Part shown: in pieces, positions 45,722-55,157 of the stretch | How the letters are laid out: every line of letters starts with the position of its first letter | Numbering within the stretch: the first letter of the stretch is position 1 | NCBI RefSeq assembly: GCF_004358165.1 | Contig: NZ_SMTG01000002.1 | Location: 1,550,001 to 1,614,000, forward strand | Source of the DNA: Luteimonas terrae | GTDB lineage: Bacteria; Pseudomonadota; Gammaproteobacteria; Xanthomonadales; Xanthomonadaceae | DNA length: 64,000 nucleotides | Direction: 5' to 3' | Translations under genes and position numbers: made by a program | The notes under the pieces: generated by a model | Databases searched by the model: none | Seen by the model: the letters and a program-made list of their open reading frames with translations, nothing else | Told to the model about the DNA's origin: nothing

Positions 45722-47704
45722 ATGACGCCGACACCGACGACCGCCACGACCCCGAGACATCCGCGATTGCAAGGCCTCGCATCCTCGCGGCCGTTGCGCA
45801 TCGGGGCACTCGTCCTGCTGGTCGCGATCGTGTTGTTGATCCTGTTGTGGGACTGGAACTGGTTCAAGGGACCGGTCGAACGCATCGTCGAAGCGCGCAC
45901 CGGCCGCGCGCTCGTCATCGGTGGCGACCTCGACGTGGATCTGGGCCGCACGACCACCGTGCGCGCCGATGCGTTGCGGTTCGCCAATGCCGACTGGTCC
46001 GAGTCGCAGACGATGGCATCGGTCGAACGGCTGGAAATCCAGTTCGAAGTCTTCCCGCTGCTGTTCAAGCGCGAGGTCCGTCTGCCCGAAATCCGGCTGG
46101 TGAAGCCGATCCTGCGGCTGGAGACCGATCCCGACGGCGGCCCGGGCAACTGGGACATCGCGTTCGGCGACGGAGGCGACGGCCCGCCGCCGCAGATCCG
46201 CCGCCTGTGGGTCGAGGATGGGCGCCTGCGCTTTCTCGATGTTCCCGGCCAGACCGACATCGATGTGCGCCTGTCGAGTCGCGAATCACGCGGCGGCGAA
46301 GATGCCGCGCCTGCCATCGCCATCGAAGGCGGCGGCAGCTGGACGGGCAACCGTTTCACCCTCGAAGGCATGGCCGAATCGCCGTTGGCGCTGCAGGACA
46401 CCGACAAGCCCTATCGCATCGACCTGCGCGCACGCGCGGGGGCAACCCGCGCGCACGTGCGCGGCGCGCTGGTCGCACCGTTCCAGCTGCGCGATTTCGA
46501 TCTGCAGTTCGGGCTGTCCGGCCGCAACCTGGCGGATCTGTATCCGCTTGTCGGCGTTGCCCTGCCCGATACGCCGCCCTATGCGCTCGACGGCCGCCTG
46601 ACCCGCGACGCGGCCACGAACACCTGGCACTACGACGGCTTCACCGGCAAGGTCGGTCAGAGCGATCTCAACGGCTCGGCCGCGGTGACGCTGGGACGCG
46701 ACCGCCCGTTTCTCAAGGCCGATCTGGTCTCCAGGCGTCTCGACTTCGACGATCTCGCCGGCTTCGTCGGCGGCACGCCCGATGCCGACAACGGCGAAGC
46801 GCTCGATCCCGAGCTCGTGGAGCGCGAACGTGCGCTCGCGGCCAAAGGTCGCGTGCTCCCCGACACGCCCTATGACCTGACCAAGCTCCGGTCGATGGAT
46901 GCCGATGTGCGTCTGCGCGCGCAGCGCATCAACGCGCCGAGCCTGCCGATCGACGACATGGACGCGCATCTGAAGCTCGATGCCGGCCTGCTGCGTCTCG
47001 AGCCGCTGAACTTCGGCGTCGCCGACGGCACGATCCGCTCGAACATCCAGCTCGACGCCCGTCAGGACACCATCGACACGCGCCTGCAGGCGTCCGTGCG
47101 CCGGATCAGTCTCGGCGGCCTCTTCCCGCCCGACACGCTGGCCGGTGACGCGGTCGGTCGCATCGGCGGCGACTTCAATCTGGGCGGTACGGGCAATTCG
47201 GTGGCCGCGATGCTCGGCACGGCGAACGGCGATGTTGCCGTCGGCATGGGCGCCGGGCGCGTGAGCAACCTGCTGGTCGAGCTGGCCGGCATCGACATCT
47301 ACGAGGCGCTGAAATATCTGATCGGCAAGGACAAGCAGATTCCGGTGCGCTGCGCGTTCGCGGACTTCGGTGTGCAGCGCGGTGTCATGCAGACGCGCGC
47401 GTTCGCATTCGACACCACCGACACGATCATCATCGGCGAAGGCACGATCAACCTGCGCGAGGAACAGCTCGACCTGCTGCTCAAGCCGCGTCCGAAGGAT
47501 CGCAGCTTCCTCGCCCTGCGCACGCCGCTGACGATCGGCGGCACCTTCGCCGATCCGAGCTTCCGGCCCGACCTCGCGCGGCTGGGCCTGCGCGGGGCGA
47601 TCGCGATCGCGCTGGGCACGATCACCCCCCCGGCCGCCCTGCTCGCGACGCTGGAACTCGGCGGCGGCGAAGACAGCGGTTGCGGCGGCCCCTACGCGAA
47701 GTAG
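45722..47704 (+). CDS. AsmA-family protein
   Basis: 660-residue AsmA-like protein, anchored by one N-terminal helix (about 27-47, 'IGALVLLVAIVLLILLWDW') with the rest in the periplasm. The early motif 'FKGPVERIVEARTGRALVIGGDLDVDLG' is typical of AsmA/YhjG-type proteins. The C-terminal DUF (about 480-630) has 'MGAGRVSNLLVELAGIDIYEALKYL' and 'DTIIIGEGTINLREEQLDLLLKPRPKDRSFLALRTPLTIGGTFADPSF', the AsmA signature. Bacterial AsmA-like proteins form bridge-like lipid conduits between the membranes. AAGGAC precedes the start. It ends 4 bases before the convergent GT2 gene. Confidence 0.92.
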   Translation: MTPTPTTATTPRHPRLQGLASSRPLRIGALVLLVAIVLLILLWDWNWFKGPVERIVEARTGRALVIGGDLDVDLGRTTTVRADALRFANADWSESQTMASVERLEIQFEVFPLLFKREVRLPEIRLVKPILRLETDPDGGPGNWDIAFGDGGDGPPPQIRRLWVEDGRLRFLDVPGQTDIDVRLSSRESRGGEDAAPAIAIEGGGSWTGNRFTLEGMAESPLALQDTDKPYRIDLRARAGATRAHVRGALVAPFQLRDFDLQFGLSGRNLADLYPLVGVALPDTPPYALDGRLTRDAATNTWHYDGFTGKVGQSDLNGSAAVTLGRDRPFLKADLVSRRLDFDDLAGFVGGTPDADNGEALDPELVERERALAAKGRVLPDTPYDLTKLRSMDADVRLRAQRINAPSLPIDDMDAHLKLDAGLLRLEPLNFGVADGTIRSNIQLDARQDTIDTRLQASVRRISLGGLFPPDTLAGDAVGRIGGDFNLGGTGNSVAAMLGTANGDVAVGMGAGRVSNLLVELAGIDIYEALKYLIGKDKQIPVRCAFADFGVQRGVMQTRAFAFDTTDTIIIGEGTINLREEQLDLLLKPRPKDRSFLALRTPLTIGGTFADPSFRPDLARLGLRGAIAIALGTITPPAALLATLELGGGEDSGCGGPYAK

Positions 47705-47707
47705 GGA

Positions 47708-48676
47708 TCAGCGATCCGCCAAGACGCCCGGCCCGGGCGCCGGATGCCAAGCGCTGACCAGATACAGCGGACGCTGCTTGGACTCCTCGTACAACCGTCC
47801 GAGGTACTCGCCGATCACGCCCAGCGCGACCAGCTGCACCCCGCCGAGGAACAGGATGACCGCCATCATCGTCGGCCAGCCGGCAACGCGGTCGCCGTAC
47901 ATCATCGCCTTGGCGATCACGTACAACGCGAACGCGAACGCGCCGCAGGCCGTGAGCACGCCGACGTAGGTCGCCAGGCGCAAGGGCGCGGTCGAGAAGC
48001 TGGTCACGCCGTCGAGCGCGAAATTCCACAGCCGCCAGAAGCCGAACTTGGTGCGGCCGGCGATGCGTCGCTCGCGCGCATACGGCACGGCGATCCGGTT
48101 GAACCCGACCCAGCCGAACAGGCCCTTCATGAAGCGGTGTCGCTCGCGCAGCTGCCGCAGTCCGGCGAGTGCGCGCTCTGACAGCAGGCGGTAGTCGCCG
48201 GTATCGGCCGGCATCGGCGTCTTGGCCAGACGCTGCATCACGCGATAGAACAAATGGGCAGTCGACCGCTTGAGCCAGCTCTCGCCGTCCCGGCTCAAGC
48301 GCGTGCCGTGGACGTCGTCGAAACCCGCGCGCCAATGTGCGACGAACCGGGGAATCAGTTCCGGCGGGTCCTGCCCGTCGGCATCGAGAATCATCGCCGC
48401 GCCTTCGGTCACAAGATCCAGACCGGCGGTCAGCGCGATCTCCTTGCCGAAGTTGCGCGACAGCCGCAGCAGCGCCACACGCGCATCGCCTGCGGCCAGG
48501 CCCTGCATCACCTCCCAGGTCGCATCGCCACTGCCGTCGTCGACGTACAGCACACGCGCCTCGAGTCCGTCGGCCGCCAGCACGTCCATCACCGCGGCGA
48601 TGCGCGGATGCAGCACCGGCAGCGCGCGCGCCTCGTCGAAGGCCGCGACCACGATGGTCAGGCGCTGCACGCTCAT
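47708..48676 (-). CDS. Family 2 glycosyltransferase, GtrB/ArnC-like
   Basis: 322-residue membrane glycosyltransferase. The GT2 domain (about 1-225) has '[17 protein letters not shown]', '[15 protein letters not shown]', '[40 protein letters not shown]' (DxD-type 'DADGQDPPE') and '[13 protein letters not shown]'. Two helices near 235-255 and 270-295 anchor it. The family moves a sugar from a nucleotide donor to undecaprenyl phosphate (GtrB, ArnC). The sugar is not predictable. Its ATG overlaps the mtgA stop (ATGA), tying an envelope sugar carrier to a peptidoglycan glycosyltransferase. Confidence 0.93.
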   Translation of the reverse strand: MSVQRLTIVVAAFDEARALPVLHPRIAAVMDVLAADGLEARVLYVDDGSGDATWEVMQGLAAGDARVALLRLSRNFGKEIALTAGLDLVTEGAAMILDADGQDPPELIPRFVAHWRAGFDDVHGTRLSRDGESWLKRSTAHLFYRVMQRLAKTPMPADTGDYRLLSERALAGLRQLRERHRFMKGLFGWVGFNRIAVPYARERRIAGRTKFGFWRLWNFALDGVTSFSTAPLRLATYVGVLTACGAFAFALYVIAKAMMYGDRVAGWPTMMAVILFLGGVQLVALGVIGEYLGRLYEESKQRPLYLVSAWHPAPGPGVLADR

Positions 48677-49431
48677 CGCAGCGACTCCAGATACGCCTCG
48701 CCGCCGATCTGGCGCGCGTTGCGCTGGATCCATTGCGCGCGACGCTGCACGTACGGCCCGGGCCGCGATGCGCTGTAGCGGCGTGGGCTGGGCAGCGTCG
48801 CGGCCAGGCGCGCACTTTCGTTTGCGCCCAGGCGCGCCGCGTCCTTGCCGAAGTGGCGCTTCGCCGCGGCCTGCGCGCCGTAGATGCCGTCACCGAATTC
48901 GGCGACGTTGACGTAGACCTCGAGGACCCGTGTCTTCGGCCATAGCGTCTCGATCAGCAGCGTGTAGTAGGCCTCCAGCCCTTTGCGGAACCAGCTGCGG
49001 CCGCTCCACAGGAACAGGTTCTTGGCGGTCTGCTGGCTGATCGTGCTGGCACCGCGCATGCGGCCGCCACGCGCGTTGTGCGCGCGGGCCTTTTCGATCG
49101 CATCGAGATCGAAGCCGCGGTGCCGGGCGAAGTTCTGGTCTTCGGCGGCGATCACCGACACCGGCAGCGATGGTGCGATCCGGTCGAGATCGCGCCACTG
49201 GTAATAGAGATGGAAGTCGCGCTCCCCGCCGGTCCAGGCCTCGATCTGGCGGATCGCCATGAAGCTCGAGAACGGAGGATCGACAAACCGCAGCACCAGC
49301 ACCTGCAGGATCGGCAGCACGATGGCCAGCACCGCGAGCCAGCAAAGCCGCTTCAGCCAACGCCGGACGAACGACGGGCGCGCTTGCGGGGCGGCGTGGC
49401 CGCCCCCATGTGGGGAATCCGGATGCTCCAT
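48673..49431 (-). CDS. mtgA: Monofunctional biosynthetic peptidoglycan transglycosylase MtgA
   Basis: 252-residue GT51 enzyme polymerising lipid II into glycan strands, anchored by one N-terminal helix (about 28-50). Catalytic motif '[24 protein letters not shown]' with the first Glu, then '[40 protein letters not shown]' and '[22 protein letters not shown]' with the second catalytic region. There is no transpeptidase domain, as expected. Start at ATG 49431; the longer frame would overlap the divergent hslO region. Confidence 0.96.
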   Translation of the reverse strand: MEHPDSPHGGGHAAPQARPSFVRRWLKRLCWLAVLAIVLPILQVLVLRFVDPPFSSFMAIRQIEAWTGGERDFHLYYQWRDLDRIAPSLPVSVIAAEDQNFARHRGFDLDAIEKARAHNARGGRMRGASTISQQTAKNLFLWSGRSWFRKGLEAYYTLLIETLWPKTRVLEVYVNVAEFGDGIYGAQAAAKRHFGKDAARLGANESARLAATLPSPRRYSASRPGPYVQRRAQWIQRNARQIGGEAYLESLR

Positions 49432-49489
49432 GGCGGCCACTCTATCGGGCGCCCCCGACATCGCCAATCGAAATCCCCTGCGAGCCGAC

Positions 49490-50392
49490 ATGACCGACAT
49501 CGAACAGCCCGACAGCGACCGCCTCTCCCGCTTCCTGCTGCAGACCGCCGGCGTGCGGGGCGTGCGTGTGCACCTGCACGAGGCCTGGCAGGCCGTGCGC
49601 GCGAACGGCCCCTACCCCGCGGCTGTCGACGAAATGCTGGGCGAAGCCTGCGTCGCCTCGGCGCTGTTCACCGGACACGCCAAGGTCGACGGGCGGCTGT
49701 CGGTGCAATTGCGCGCGCCCGGTCCGCTGCGCACCCTGTTCGCGGAGTGCACCGCCGCCGGCACGATCCGCGGCATCGCCCGGTACGACGGCGACGGCAG
49801 CGACGTGTCACGCGATCTGCGCGCGCTCGGCGACGAGGCGATGCTCGCGATCACCATCGAGAATCCGTCGCCCAATCGTGAGCCCAACCGCTACCAGGGT
49901 CTCGTCGCGCTGACGTCGGGCTCCCTGTCGGAGGCTTTCGAGGACTACTTCCGCCAGTCCGAGCAGTTGCCCACGCGCGTGCTCCTGGCCGTCGACGGCG
50001 ACCGCGCCGCCGGCTTGATGGTGCAGAAGCTGCCGGGCGACACCGGCGACGACGATGGCTGGAATCGCGTCGGCGCCCTGTTTGACACCCTGTCGACGGA
50101 TGAACTGCTCCGATGGCCTACCGAAACGCTGCTTACGCGTCTGTTCCCGGAAGACGCCCCGCAGGTGCTCGGGGAGAAACCACTGGCGTTTGGCTGTTCC
50201 TGCTCTCGGGCCCGGGTCGAGGCGATGCTGGTCTCGTTGGGCGCCGAGGAGGCGCGTGCTGCGGTCGTCGACGGCGAAGCGCGCGTGGTCTGTGAGTTCT
50301 GCGGCACCGCGTACGCGTTCACTGGCGAAGAGGTCGAAACCTTGCTCGACACGCCGGTCCCCGATGTCGAAGCGGCAGACCGGCTGCAGTGA
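49490..50392 (+). CDS. hslO: Redox-regulated holdase chaperone Hsp33
   Basis: 300-residue chaperone switched on by oxidative unfolding. N-terminal folding domain with '[13 protein letters not shown]', '[13 protein letters not shown]', and substrate linker, then the zinc switch: '[14 protein letters not shown]' (C-x-C) and '[12 protein letters not shown]' (C-x-x-C), the four cysteines that hold zinc in the reduced form. The start at 49490 matches the family. No obvious operon partner; an AT-rich promoter-like stretch follows the gene. Confidence 0.97.
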   Translation: MTDIEQPDSDRLSRFLLQTAGVRGVRVHLHEAWQAVRANGPYPAAVDEMLGEACVASALFTGHAKVDGRLSVQLRAPGPLRTLFAECTAAGTIRGIARYDGDGSDVSRDLRALGDEAMLAITIENPSPNREPNRYQGLVALTSGSLSEAFEDYFRQSEQLPTRVLLAVDGDRAAGLMVQKLPGDTGDDDGWNRVGALFDTLSTDELLRWPTETLLTRLFPEDAPQVLGEKPLAFGCSCSRARVEAMLVSLGAEEARAAVVDGEARVVCEFCGTAYAFTGEEVETLLDTPVPDVEAADRLQ

Positions 50393-50496
50393 GTCGCGAT
50401 TGGGTCGCCTGCAGGATTGTTAAATAAACATAAACGCTCTAGAGTCACGGATCGAACGATAGGGGAACTTCCCGGAACGGACCGGGTCACACGGCC

Positions 50497-51348
50497 ATGC
50501 GACTGCCCGTCACGCGCCTGATGCTTGCTCTCGGCCTTGCCCTCGCGGCGGCCTCGGGCGCGTCTGCGCAGGAAAAGCGCAACCAGACCGTGCTGCCCGT
50601 GCTCGACACCTCCGGCAAGGTCGAAGCGTTCCTGGTCCTCGAGCCGGCGAGTGCGAACCCGGCCAGCCGTCGCTGGCGTTTCGGCGACAACCAGTTCGAC
50701 GCCGCGTTCGGCCTGGAGGCCGGCAGTTCCCTCGCCCTGCTCTGCAGCCCGGGCAGCAGCTTCAACGGCGCGGTCAGCAGCCTTGCCCGCAATTGCCAGC
50801 TGGCCTCGGTCGGCGACGGCACATCGGGCAACCGCCGCGCCAGCGCGACGGCCAGCATGAGCCGCCCGGGCGGCGGGGTCGGTCTGAGCTTCGGCGAAGG
50901 CCGCGAGACCCTGCCCGCCTGGCTCAGTCCCTCGCGCGCCGCCTCGGCTGGCGAGGTCGACGTGCACGATCTCACCGTGTTCGCCAAGAAGGATGTGGGT
51001 GACGACGCCTATGTCTCGCTCGCCGGCACCCTGGCCAAGGCCACGCTGATCCCCAGTGCCGCGGCGCCGGCCAACCTCAGCGACCACTGGACGAGCCGCA
51101 GCCTCAGCGTCGGCGGCGGCATCGGCCGTTTCAGTGCCAACATCGTCGGCCAGGTCGTCGACACGCCAGGCCTCCCCAAGTGGGAAGGCGTCGGCCTCGG
51201 CGTCAGCTGGCGCACGCCCTGGAGCGGCCAGCTCACCGTGGGCGCCGACAACGTCATCACCCGCGGCAAGAACCCGTTCTCGAAGATGACCGAGAACGCG
51301 GACGACGAGGGCGCGGTGCCGTATATCCGGTATCAGCAGGATCTGTAG
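50497..51348 (+). CDS. Exported protein of unknown function, probable small beta-barrel or beta-rich protein
   Basis: 283-residue protein that I do not recognise as a named family. Sec signal to about residue 24 ('GASAQEK'), then alternating polar/hydrophobic segments rich in Gly, Ser and Ala ('LSVGGGIGRFSANIVGQVV', 'GVGLGVSWRTPWSGQLTVGADNVI'), suggesting beta strands; a Cys pair occurs in 'ALLCSPG' and 'LARNCQL'. The C-terminus 'IRYQQDL' lacks the terminal Phe of classical barrels. An unusually AT-rich promoter region (50418-50445, TTGTTAAATAAACATAAACG) precedes it. Similar proteins are common in Lysobacter-like genomes (from memory, not checked). Confidence 0.75.
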   Translation: MRLPVTRLMLALGLALAAASGASAQEKRNQTVLPVLDTSGKVEAFLVLEPASANPASRRWRFGDNQFDAAFGLEAGSSLALLCSPGSSFNGAVSSLARNCQLASVGDGTSGNRRASATASMSRPGGGVGLSFGEGRETLPAWLSPSRAASAGEVDVHDLTVFAKKDVGDDAYVSLAGTLAKATLIPSAAAPANLSDHWTSRSLSVGGGIGRFSANIVGQVVDTPGLPKWEGVGLGVSWRTPWSGQLTVGADNVITRGKNPFSKMTENADDEGAVPYIRYQQDL

Positions 51349-51616
51349 GCCGCTTCAGGTCGGAACCTTCCGCAAGTCCCTGGAAATCGCAGCGGCGCGC
51401 GGCCGCTGAGACCTGCCGACACATCGAAATCGACGTCCCGCAAGCGATTGCCGGGAGGCAATGCTGTGCATCGAGCACAGCGCGCGCTCGTAACAAGTCT
51501 TTAATTTCCAGTCAGGCGACGCTAGGATCGGTCCACCTTGCCGTTTTTGGCGCGTCGTTTGACGTCGCGAGCGCGGTGAGGGCGGGGGGAATCCTACGAA
51601 TCTTCTGGAGAGAGAG
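51349..51616. promoter_or_regulatory. Upstream region of the TonB-dependent receptor
   Basis: 268 bases without a gene. It contains an inverted repeat ATTGCC-GGGA-GGCAAT (51447-51462), an AT-rich stretch CAAGTCTTTAATTTCCAG (51497-51514) that could be promoter DNA, and a Shine-Dalgarno-like GGAGAGAGAG directly before the receptor start. Confidence 0.45.
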
Positions 51617-54511
51617 ATGAGCTTGAAGACCAACAAGCTGCGGGACGCGATTGCCATCGCGCTCATCGCAGGCGCAACCGGGATGGCCGGTACGAGCACT
51701 GCATTCGCGCAGGAGGCGCAAGGTTCCACAACCGCAACCGATCTCGACACGATCACCGTCACCGGTTCGCGCATCAAGAGTCAGACGTTCACCGCATCAA
51801 GTCCGATCACGGAAATCAGCGGCGAAGAGTTCACCACCTACGGCGCGACCACGGTCGAGGATCTTGTGAACCAGTCGCCGCAGATCGACCTCAGTTTCGA
51901 CAATTTCGAGAACAACGGGTCGTTCGGTCACGCCACCATCTCCATGCGTGGCCTGGGTCCGCAGCGCACCTTGACGCTGGTCAACGGTCGCCGCCTGCCG
52001 GCAAGCCGGAACGAAGTCACCGATCCTTCGATCGTGCCCGCCGCGCTCATCCGCCGTGTCGACATTCTTTCAGGCGGCGCATCCGCTGTTTACGGCGCCG
52101 ACGCCGTCGCCGGCGTCGTGAATTTCGTCCTGGACGACAAGTTCGAAGGCGCCAGCTTCAACCTCGGCTATTCGGCTTATCAGCACAACAACGACAACCG
52201 TGCGATCCAGGCCCTCAATGAAGAAAGTGGATTCGACTATCCCACCGGCAACTCCGGCTTCGACGGCATCAGCCGCAACGCGGAAGTCGTGCTCGGCGGC
52301 AGCTTCGCCGACAACAGGGGCCACGCGGTTGGCTGGCTGACCTGGCGCGAGAACGAAGCGCTTTTTCAAGGCCAGCGCGACTACTCCAGCTGTGCGGTGT
52401 ATTTCGACGCACCCGTATGCGGCGGCTCTGGCACCGCAGATCCAGGCCGGTTCCTCGTCAATCAGTTCGCGAACGGCGCCGTCGTCCCGTGGCCGCAGGG
52501 AACCGACAACAACTTTGTCTACAACGGCAGTGGCTACGAGAATGGTTTCCCGCTCTACAACTACGCGCCGATCAATTTCTATCAGCGGCCCGACAAGCGC
52601 GTGACGGCGGGTTTCATGGGCAGCTTCGAAATCAACGAGCATTTCGAGCCCTACATCGAGGCGTTGTTCCTGGAACGCAGTTCGGACCAGCAGATCGCCG
52701 AGTCCGGCGCCTTCGGTGTACCGGTCAACGTGGCTTGTGACAATCCGCTGATCGGCACGCTCTGCGCGGACACCGGGGTCACCACGCCTCAAGCACGCGT
52801 CACGCTCTACAAGCGCAATGTCGAAGGCGGTCCACGCATCCATCTGAGCGACGACACCAGCCACCGCATCACCACCGGTGTACGCGGTGCGTTCTTCGAC
52901 TCGTCTTGGACCTACGACGTGTCACTGCTGTCCGGCAAGACCAAGACCATCGATATCGGCAAGAACGATTTCCTCAACAGCCGCATCGCCGCGGCCGCGC
53001 TCGGCTGTACCGATCCGGTCTACGGCACCTTCGCCGGCTGCACGCTGTACGACATCTGGAACAACAACATCAGCCAGGAAGCGGCAGATGCGATGGCAGG
53101 TACCAGCTTCAGTATCTACAAGACGAGCTATCGCGCCTTCTCCGCGGAAGCCAATGGCTATCTCGGATTCGGTTTCCCGACTGCCGACGGAGAGGAGATC
53201 GGCTTGGCGTTCGGTATGGAGCGTCGCGACTACTCGTATGAAACCGAGTACGACGGCGATTCGGCAGCAGGCAATTTCGCCGGCGCCGGTGCAGCCAACC
53301 TGCCGGTGAATGCGTCGAATACCGTGAACGACTTCTTCCTGGAGGCTGCGCTCCCCATCTACGTCGGCACTGGCGCCTTCAACCGCTTGGATGCATCGCT
53401 CGGCTACCGGTATTCGGATGACGATACCTCGGGAAATTACGACACCTACAAGCTCGGCCTGAGCAGCTCGTTCCTCGACAACAAGCTCCTCGTACGGGCT
53501 GGCTACAATCGTGCCGTCCGTGCGCCCAGCCTCAACGACCTCTACTACCCGCAACGCATCGCACTCAACACGGGCGGCACCGATCTGTGCGCGGGCCCGA
53601 ATCCCAGCTACACCGCCGAGCAATGCGCGCGCACGGGCGTTCCGCTTTCGGTATACGGCAATGTGCCGAGCAATCCGGCCAACCAGTACAACAACATCAC
53701 CGGCGGCAATCCCAGCCTCGCGCCTGAAGTCGCAGACACCTACACAGTCGGCTTCGCCATCGAGCCCATCGAGGACCTCAACCTCTCGCTCGACTGGTAC
53801 AGCGTGGAGATCGAAGGGGCGATCGCAGGTATCGGCTACAACACCATCCAGATTCTCTGCATGGAACAGGGCCTGTACTGCGATCGGATCAACCGCGACG
53901 CGCGCTCCGGCGATTACGATCTCTGGATCGGCCAGGCCTCGGATCCCGGGACGGGCAACATCAACAACCTGCAGGACAACATCGGCATCTTCAAGCGTTC
54001 GGGTCTGGATCTGGCCGCAAGCTATGCGATGACGGTGGGCCCGGGCCGGCTGACCACCACGCTGGGGGGCAATTACGTTCTCAAGGACTACACCCAGACG
54101 CTCGATTCCGAGCCCAGCACCGGCTTCGACTGCAAGGGACTGGTGAACGACACCTATGGCTGCCAGACGCCGAAGTGGCGTCACGTTGCTGCTGCCCGTT
54201 ATTCGTGGGATCGCTATGCGCTCGGTCTACGCTGGCGCTATGTTGGCGAGATGGACTACAAGGACGTCGACGGCAGCACGATCCAGGACGGCGTTATCTG
54301 GATCGAGAACGGGGTGCCTTCGTACAGCTACCTCGATCTCAACGGCAGTGTGAATTTCGGACCTGCCGTGATTTCTCTCGGTGTCAACAACGTCCTCGAC
54401 AAGGAGCCGCCGTTCGTGGGCGACAGCGGTCTGGCGGCGAATGCCAACGCGTTGGGCGGTTACGATCAGGCCGGCCGGTACTTCTTCGGCAGCGTCTCGC
54501 TGAAGTTCTGA
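51617..54511 (+). CDS. TonB-dependent receptor (large, oar/substrate-receptor type)
   Basis: 964-residue outer-membrane receptor. Signal peptide to about residue 31 ('TSTAFAQE'), TonB-box-like 'LDTITVTGSRI' at about 43-53, plug at about 60-175 with 'TISMRGLGPQRTLTLVNGRRL' and 'VDILSGGASAVYGADAVAGVVNFVL', and a barrel ending 'YFFGSVSLKF' with terminal Phe. It belongs to the N-terminal 'TGSRI' group found in Xanthomonads, Caulobacter and sphingomonads, often importing peptides, glycans or other non-siderophore compounds. Long loops carry Cys pairs ('SSCAVYFDAPVCGG', 'VACDNPLIGTLC', 'LCMEQGLYC'), so loops are disulfide-bonded. It faces a convergent operon encoding two oxygenases. Confidence 0.93.
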   Translation: MSLKTNKLRDAIAIALIAGATGMAGTSTAFAQEAQGSTTATDLDTITVTGSRIKSQTFTASSPITEISGEEFTTYGATTVEDLVNQSPQIDLSFDNFENNGSFGHATISMRGLGPQRTLTLVNGRRLPASRNEVTDPSIVPAALIRRVDILSGGASAVYGADAVAGVVNFVLDDKFEGASFNLGYSAYQHNNDNRAIQALNEESGFDYPTGNSGFDGISRNAEVVLGGSFADNRGHAVGWLTWRENEALFQGQRDYSSCAVYFDAPVCGGSGTADPGRFLVNQFANGAVVPWPQGTDNNFVYNGSGYENGFPLYNYAPINFYQRPDKRVTAGFMGSFEINEHFEPYIEALFLERSSDQQIAESGAFGVPVNVACDNPLIGTLCADTGVTTPQARVTLYKRNVEGGPRIHLSDDTSHRITTGVRGAFFDSSWTYDVSLLSGKTKTIDIGKNDFLNSRIAAAALGCTDPVYGTFAGCTLYDIWNNNISQEAADAMAGTSFSIYKTSYRAFSAEANGYLGFGFPTADGEEIGLAFGMERRDYSYETEYDGDSAAGNFAGAGAANLPVNASNTVNDFFLEAALPIYVGTGAFNRLDASLGYRYSDDDTSGNYDTYKLGLSSSFLDNKLLVRAGYNRAVRAPSLNDLYYPQRIALNTGGTDLCAGPNPSYTAEQCARTGVPLSVYGNVPSNPANQYNNITGGNPSLAPEVADTYTVGFAIEPIEDLNLSLDWYSVEIEGAIAGIGYNTIQILCMEQGLYCDRINRDARSGDYDLWIGQASDPGTGNINNLQDNIGIFKRSGLDLAASYAMTVGPGRLTTTLGGNYVLKDYTQTLDSEPSTGFDCKGLVNDTYGCQTPKWRHVAAARYSWDRYALGLRWRYVGEMDYKDVDGSTIQDGVIWIENGVPSYSYLDLNGSVNFGPAVISLGVNNVLDKEPPFVGDSGLAANANALGGYDQAGRYFFGSVSLKF

Positions 54512-54529
54512 CTTGCATCGAACGTCGTC

Positions 54530-54563
54530 AAAAAGGGGCGGGCCACTGGCCTGCCCCTTTTTT
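54530..54563 (+). terminator. Terminator of the TonB-dependent receptor
   Basis: AAAAAGGGGC-GGGCCACTGGCCT-GCCCCTTTTTT hairpin, 20 bases after the stop, with A and T tracts on the two sides, so it can act in both directions. Confidence 0.9.
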
Positions 54564-54651
54564 CACACCGCAGCATCCAACTTGCAGCTTCCCGCCCAGT
54601 CCCCGCAGGCGCGCGCCCTGGCCAGCACGCTGACGCGTGGTATCTCTCCAG

Positions 54652-55011
54652 TCAAAGTTCGTGCGTGTAGCCTCGCACCGGCTTGTCGTCCAACTCACGC
54701 ACCATAGCCTTCGACTGGCGTTCCCGCGCTTCCCAGCGCTCCGCCGTGTGACACACCCGCTTTCGCATCCGACTGCCGGTCACATCTTCATAGCGACAGA
54801 TCTTCTCATTGCTTGCCGGTACGTCAGCAGGCAGTGCCTCTGTCGCCGCCGGGCTCTCAGGCGGCGGCGCCTGGCCGCTGACCTGCCCCGAGAACGCCAG
54901 ACACGCCATCAGCGCCCCCGAAGCCACAACGGCGCGGCGCGACCGCTCCCCAACCGGAGCAAAGGGACCAGGCCGAAGAGACCGTGAACAACCGAAAGCT
55001 TCGATACGCAT
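54652..55011 (-). CDS. Small exported protein with 'C-x5-TGSR-x4-VC' motif
   Basis: 119-residue protein. A basic N-terminus is followed by a hydrophobic signal ('VVASGALMACLAFSGQVSGQ', residues about 28-47) and, in the mature part, 'KICRYEDVTGSRMRKRVCHT' with two cysteines flanking TGSR, then a charged helix 'AERWEARERQSKAM'. Short exported proteins with this C-x-TGSR-x-C pattern are widespread in Xanthomonads and sphingomonads and have no known function (from memory). The start could also be ATG 54909, which gives a very short signal. It lies just after the receptor terminator, on the opposite strand, and downstream of the oxygenase operon. Confidence 0.65.
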   Translation of the reverse strand: MRIEAFGCSRSLRPGPFAPVGERSRRAVVASGALMACLAFSGQVSGQAPPPESPAATEALPADVPASNEKICRYEDVTGSRMRKRVCHTAERWEARERQSKAMVRELDDKPVRGYTHEL

Positions 55012-55157
55012 GCGAAAGACCTCGGGTGAAGGAGGATGGATGTCGACCGGTCATCACATACTGCGCTCAACGCGAGCGGTGCACCACCCTGACCGATGCC
55101 GCTCCGTCACGGGTTCCGGCGGCGCTCGACGATGGACGCACGCGAGATCACCCGTTG

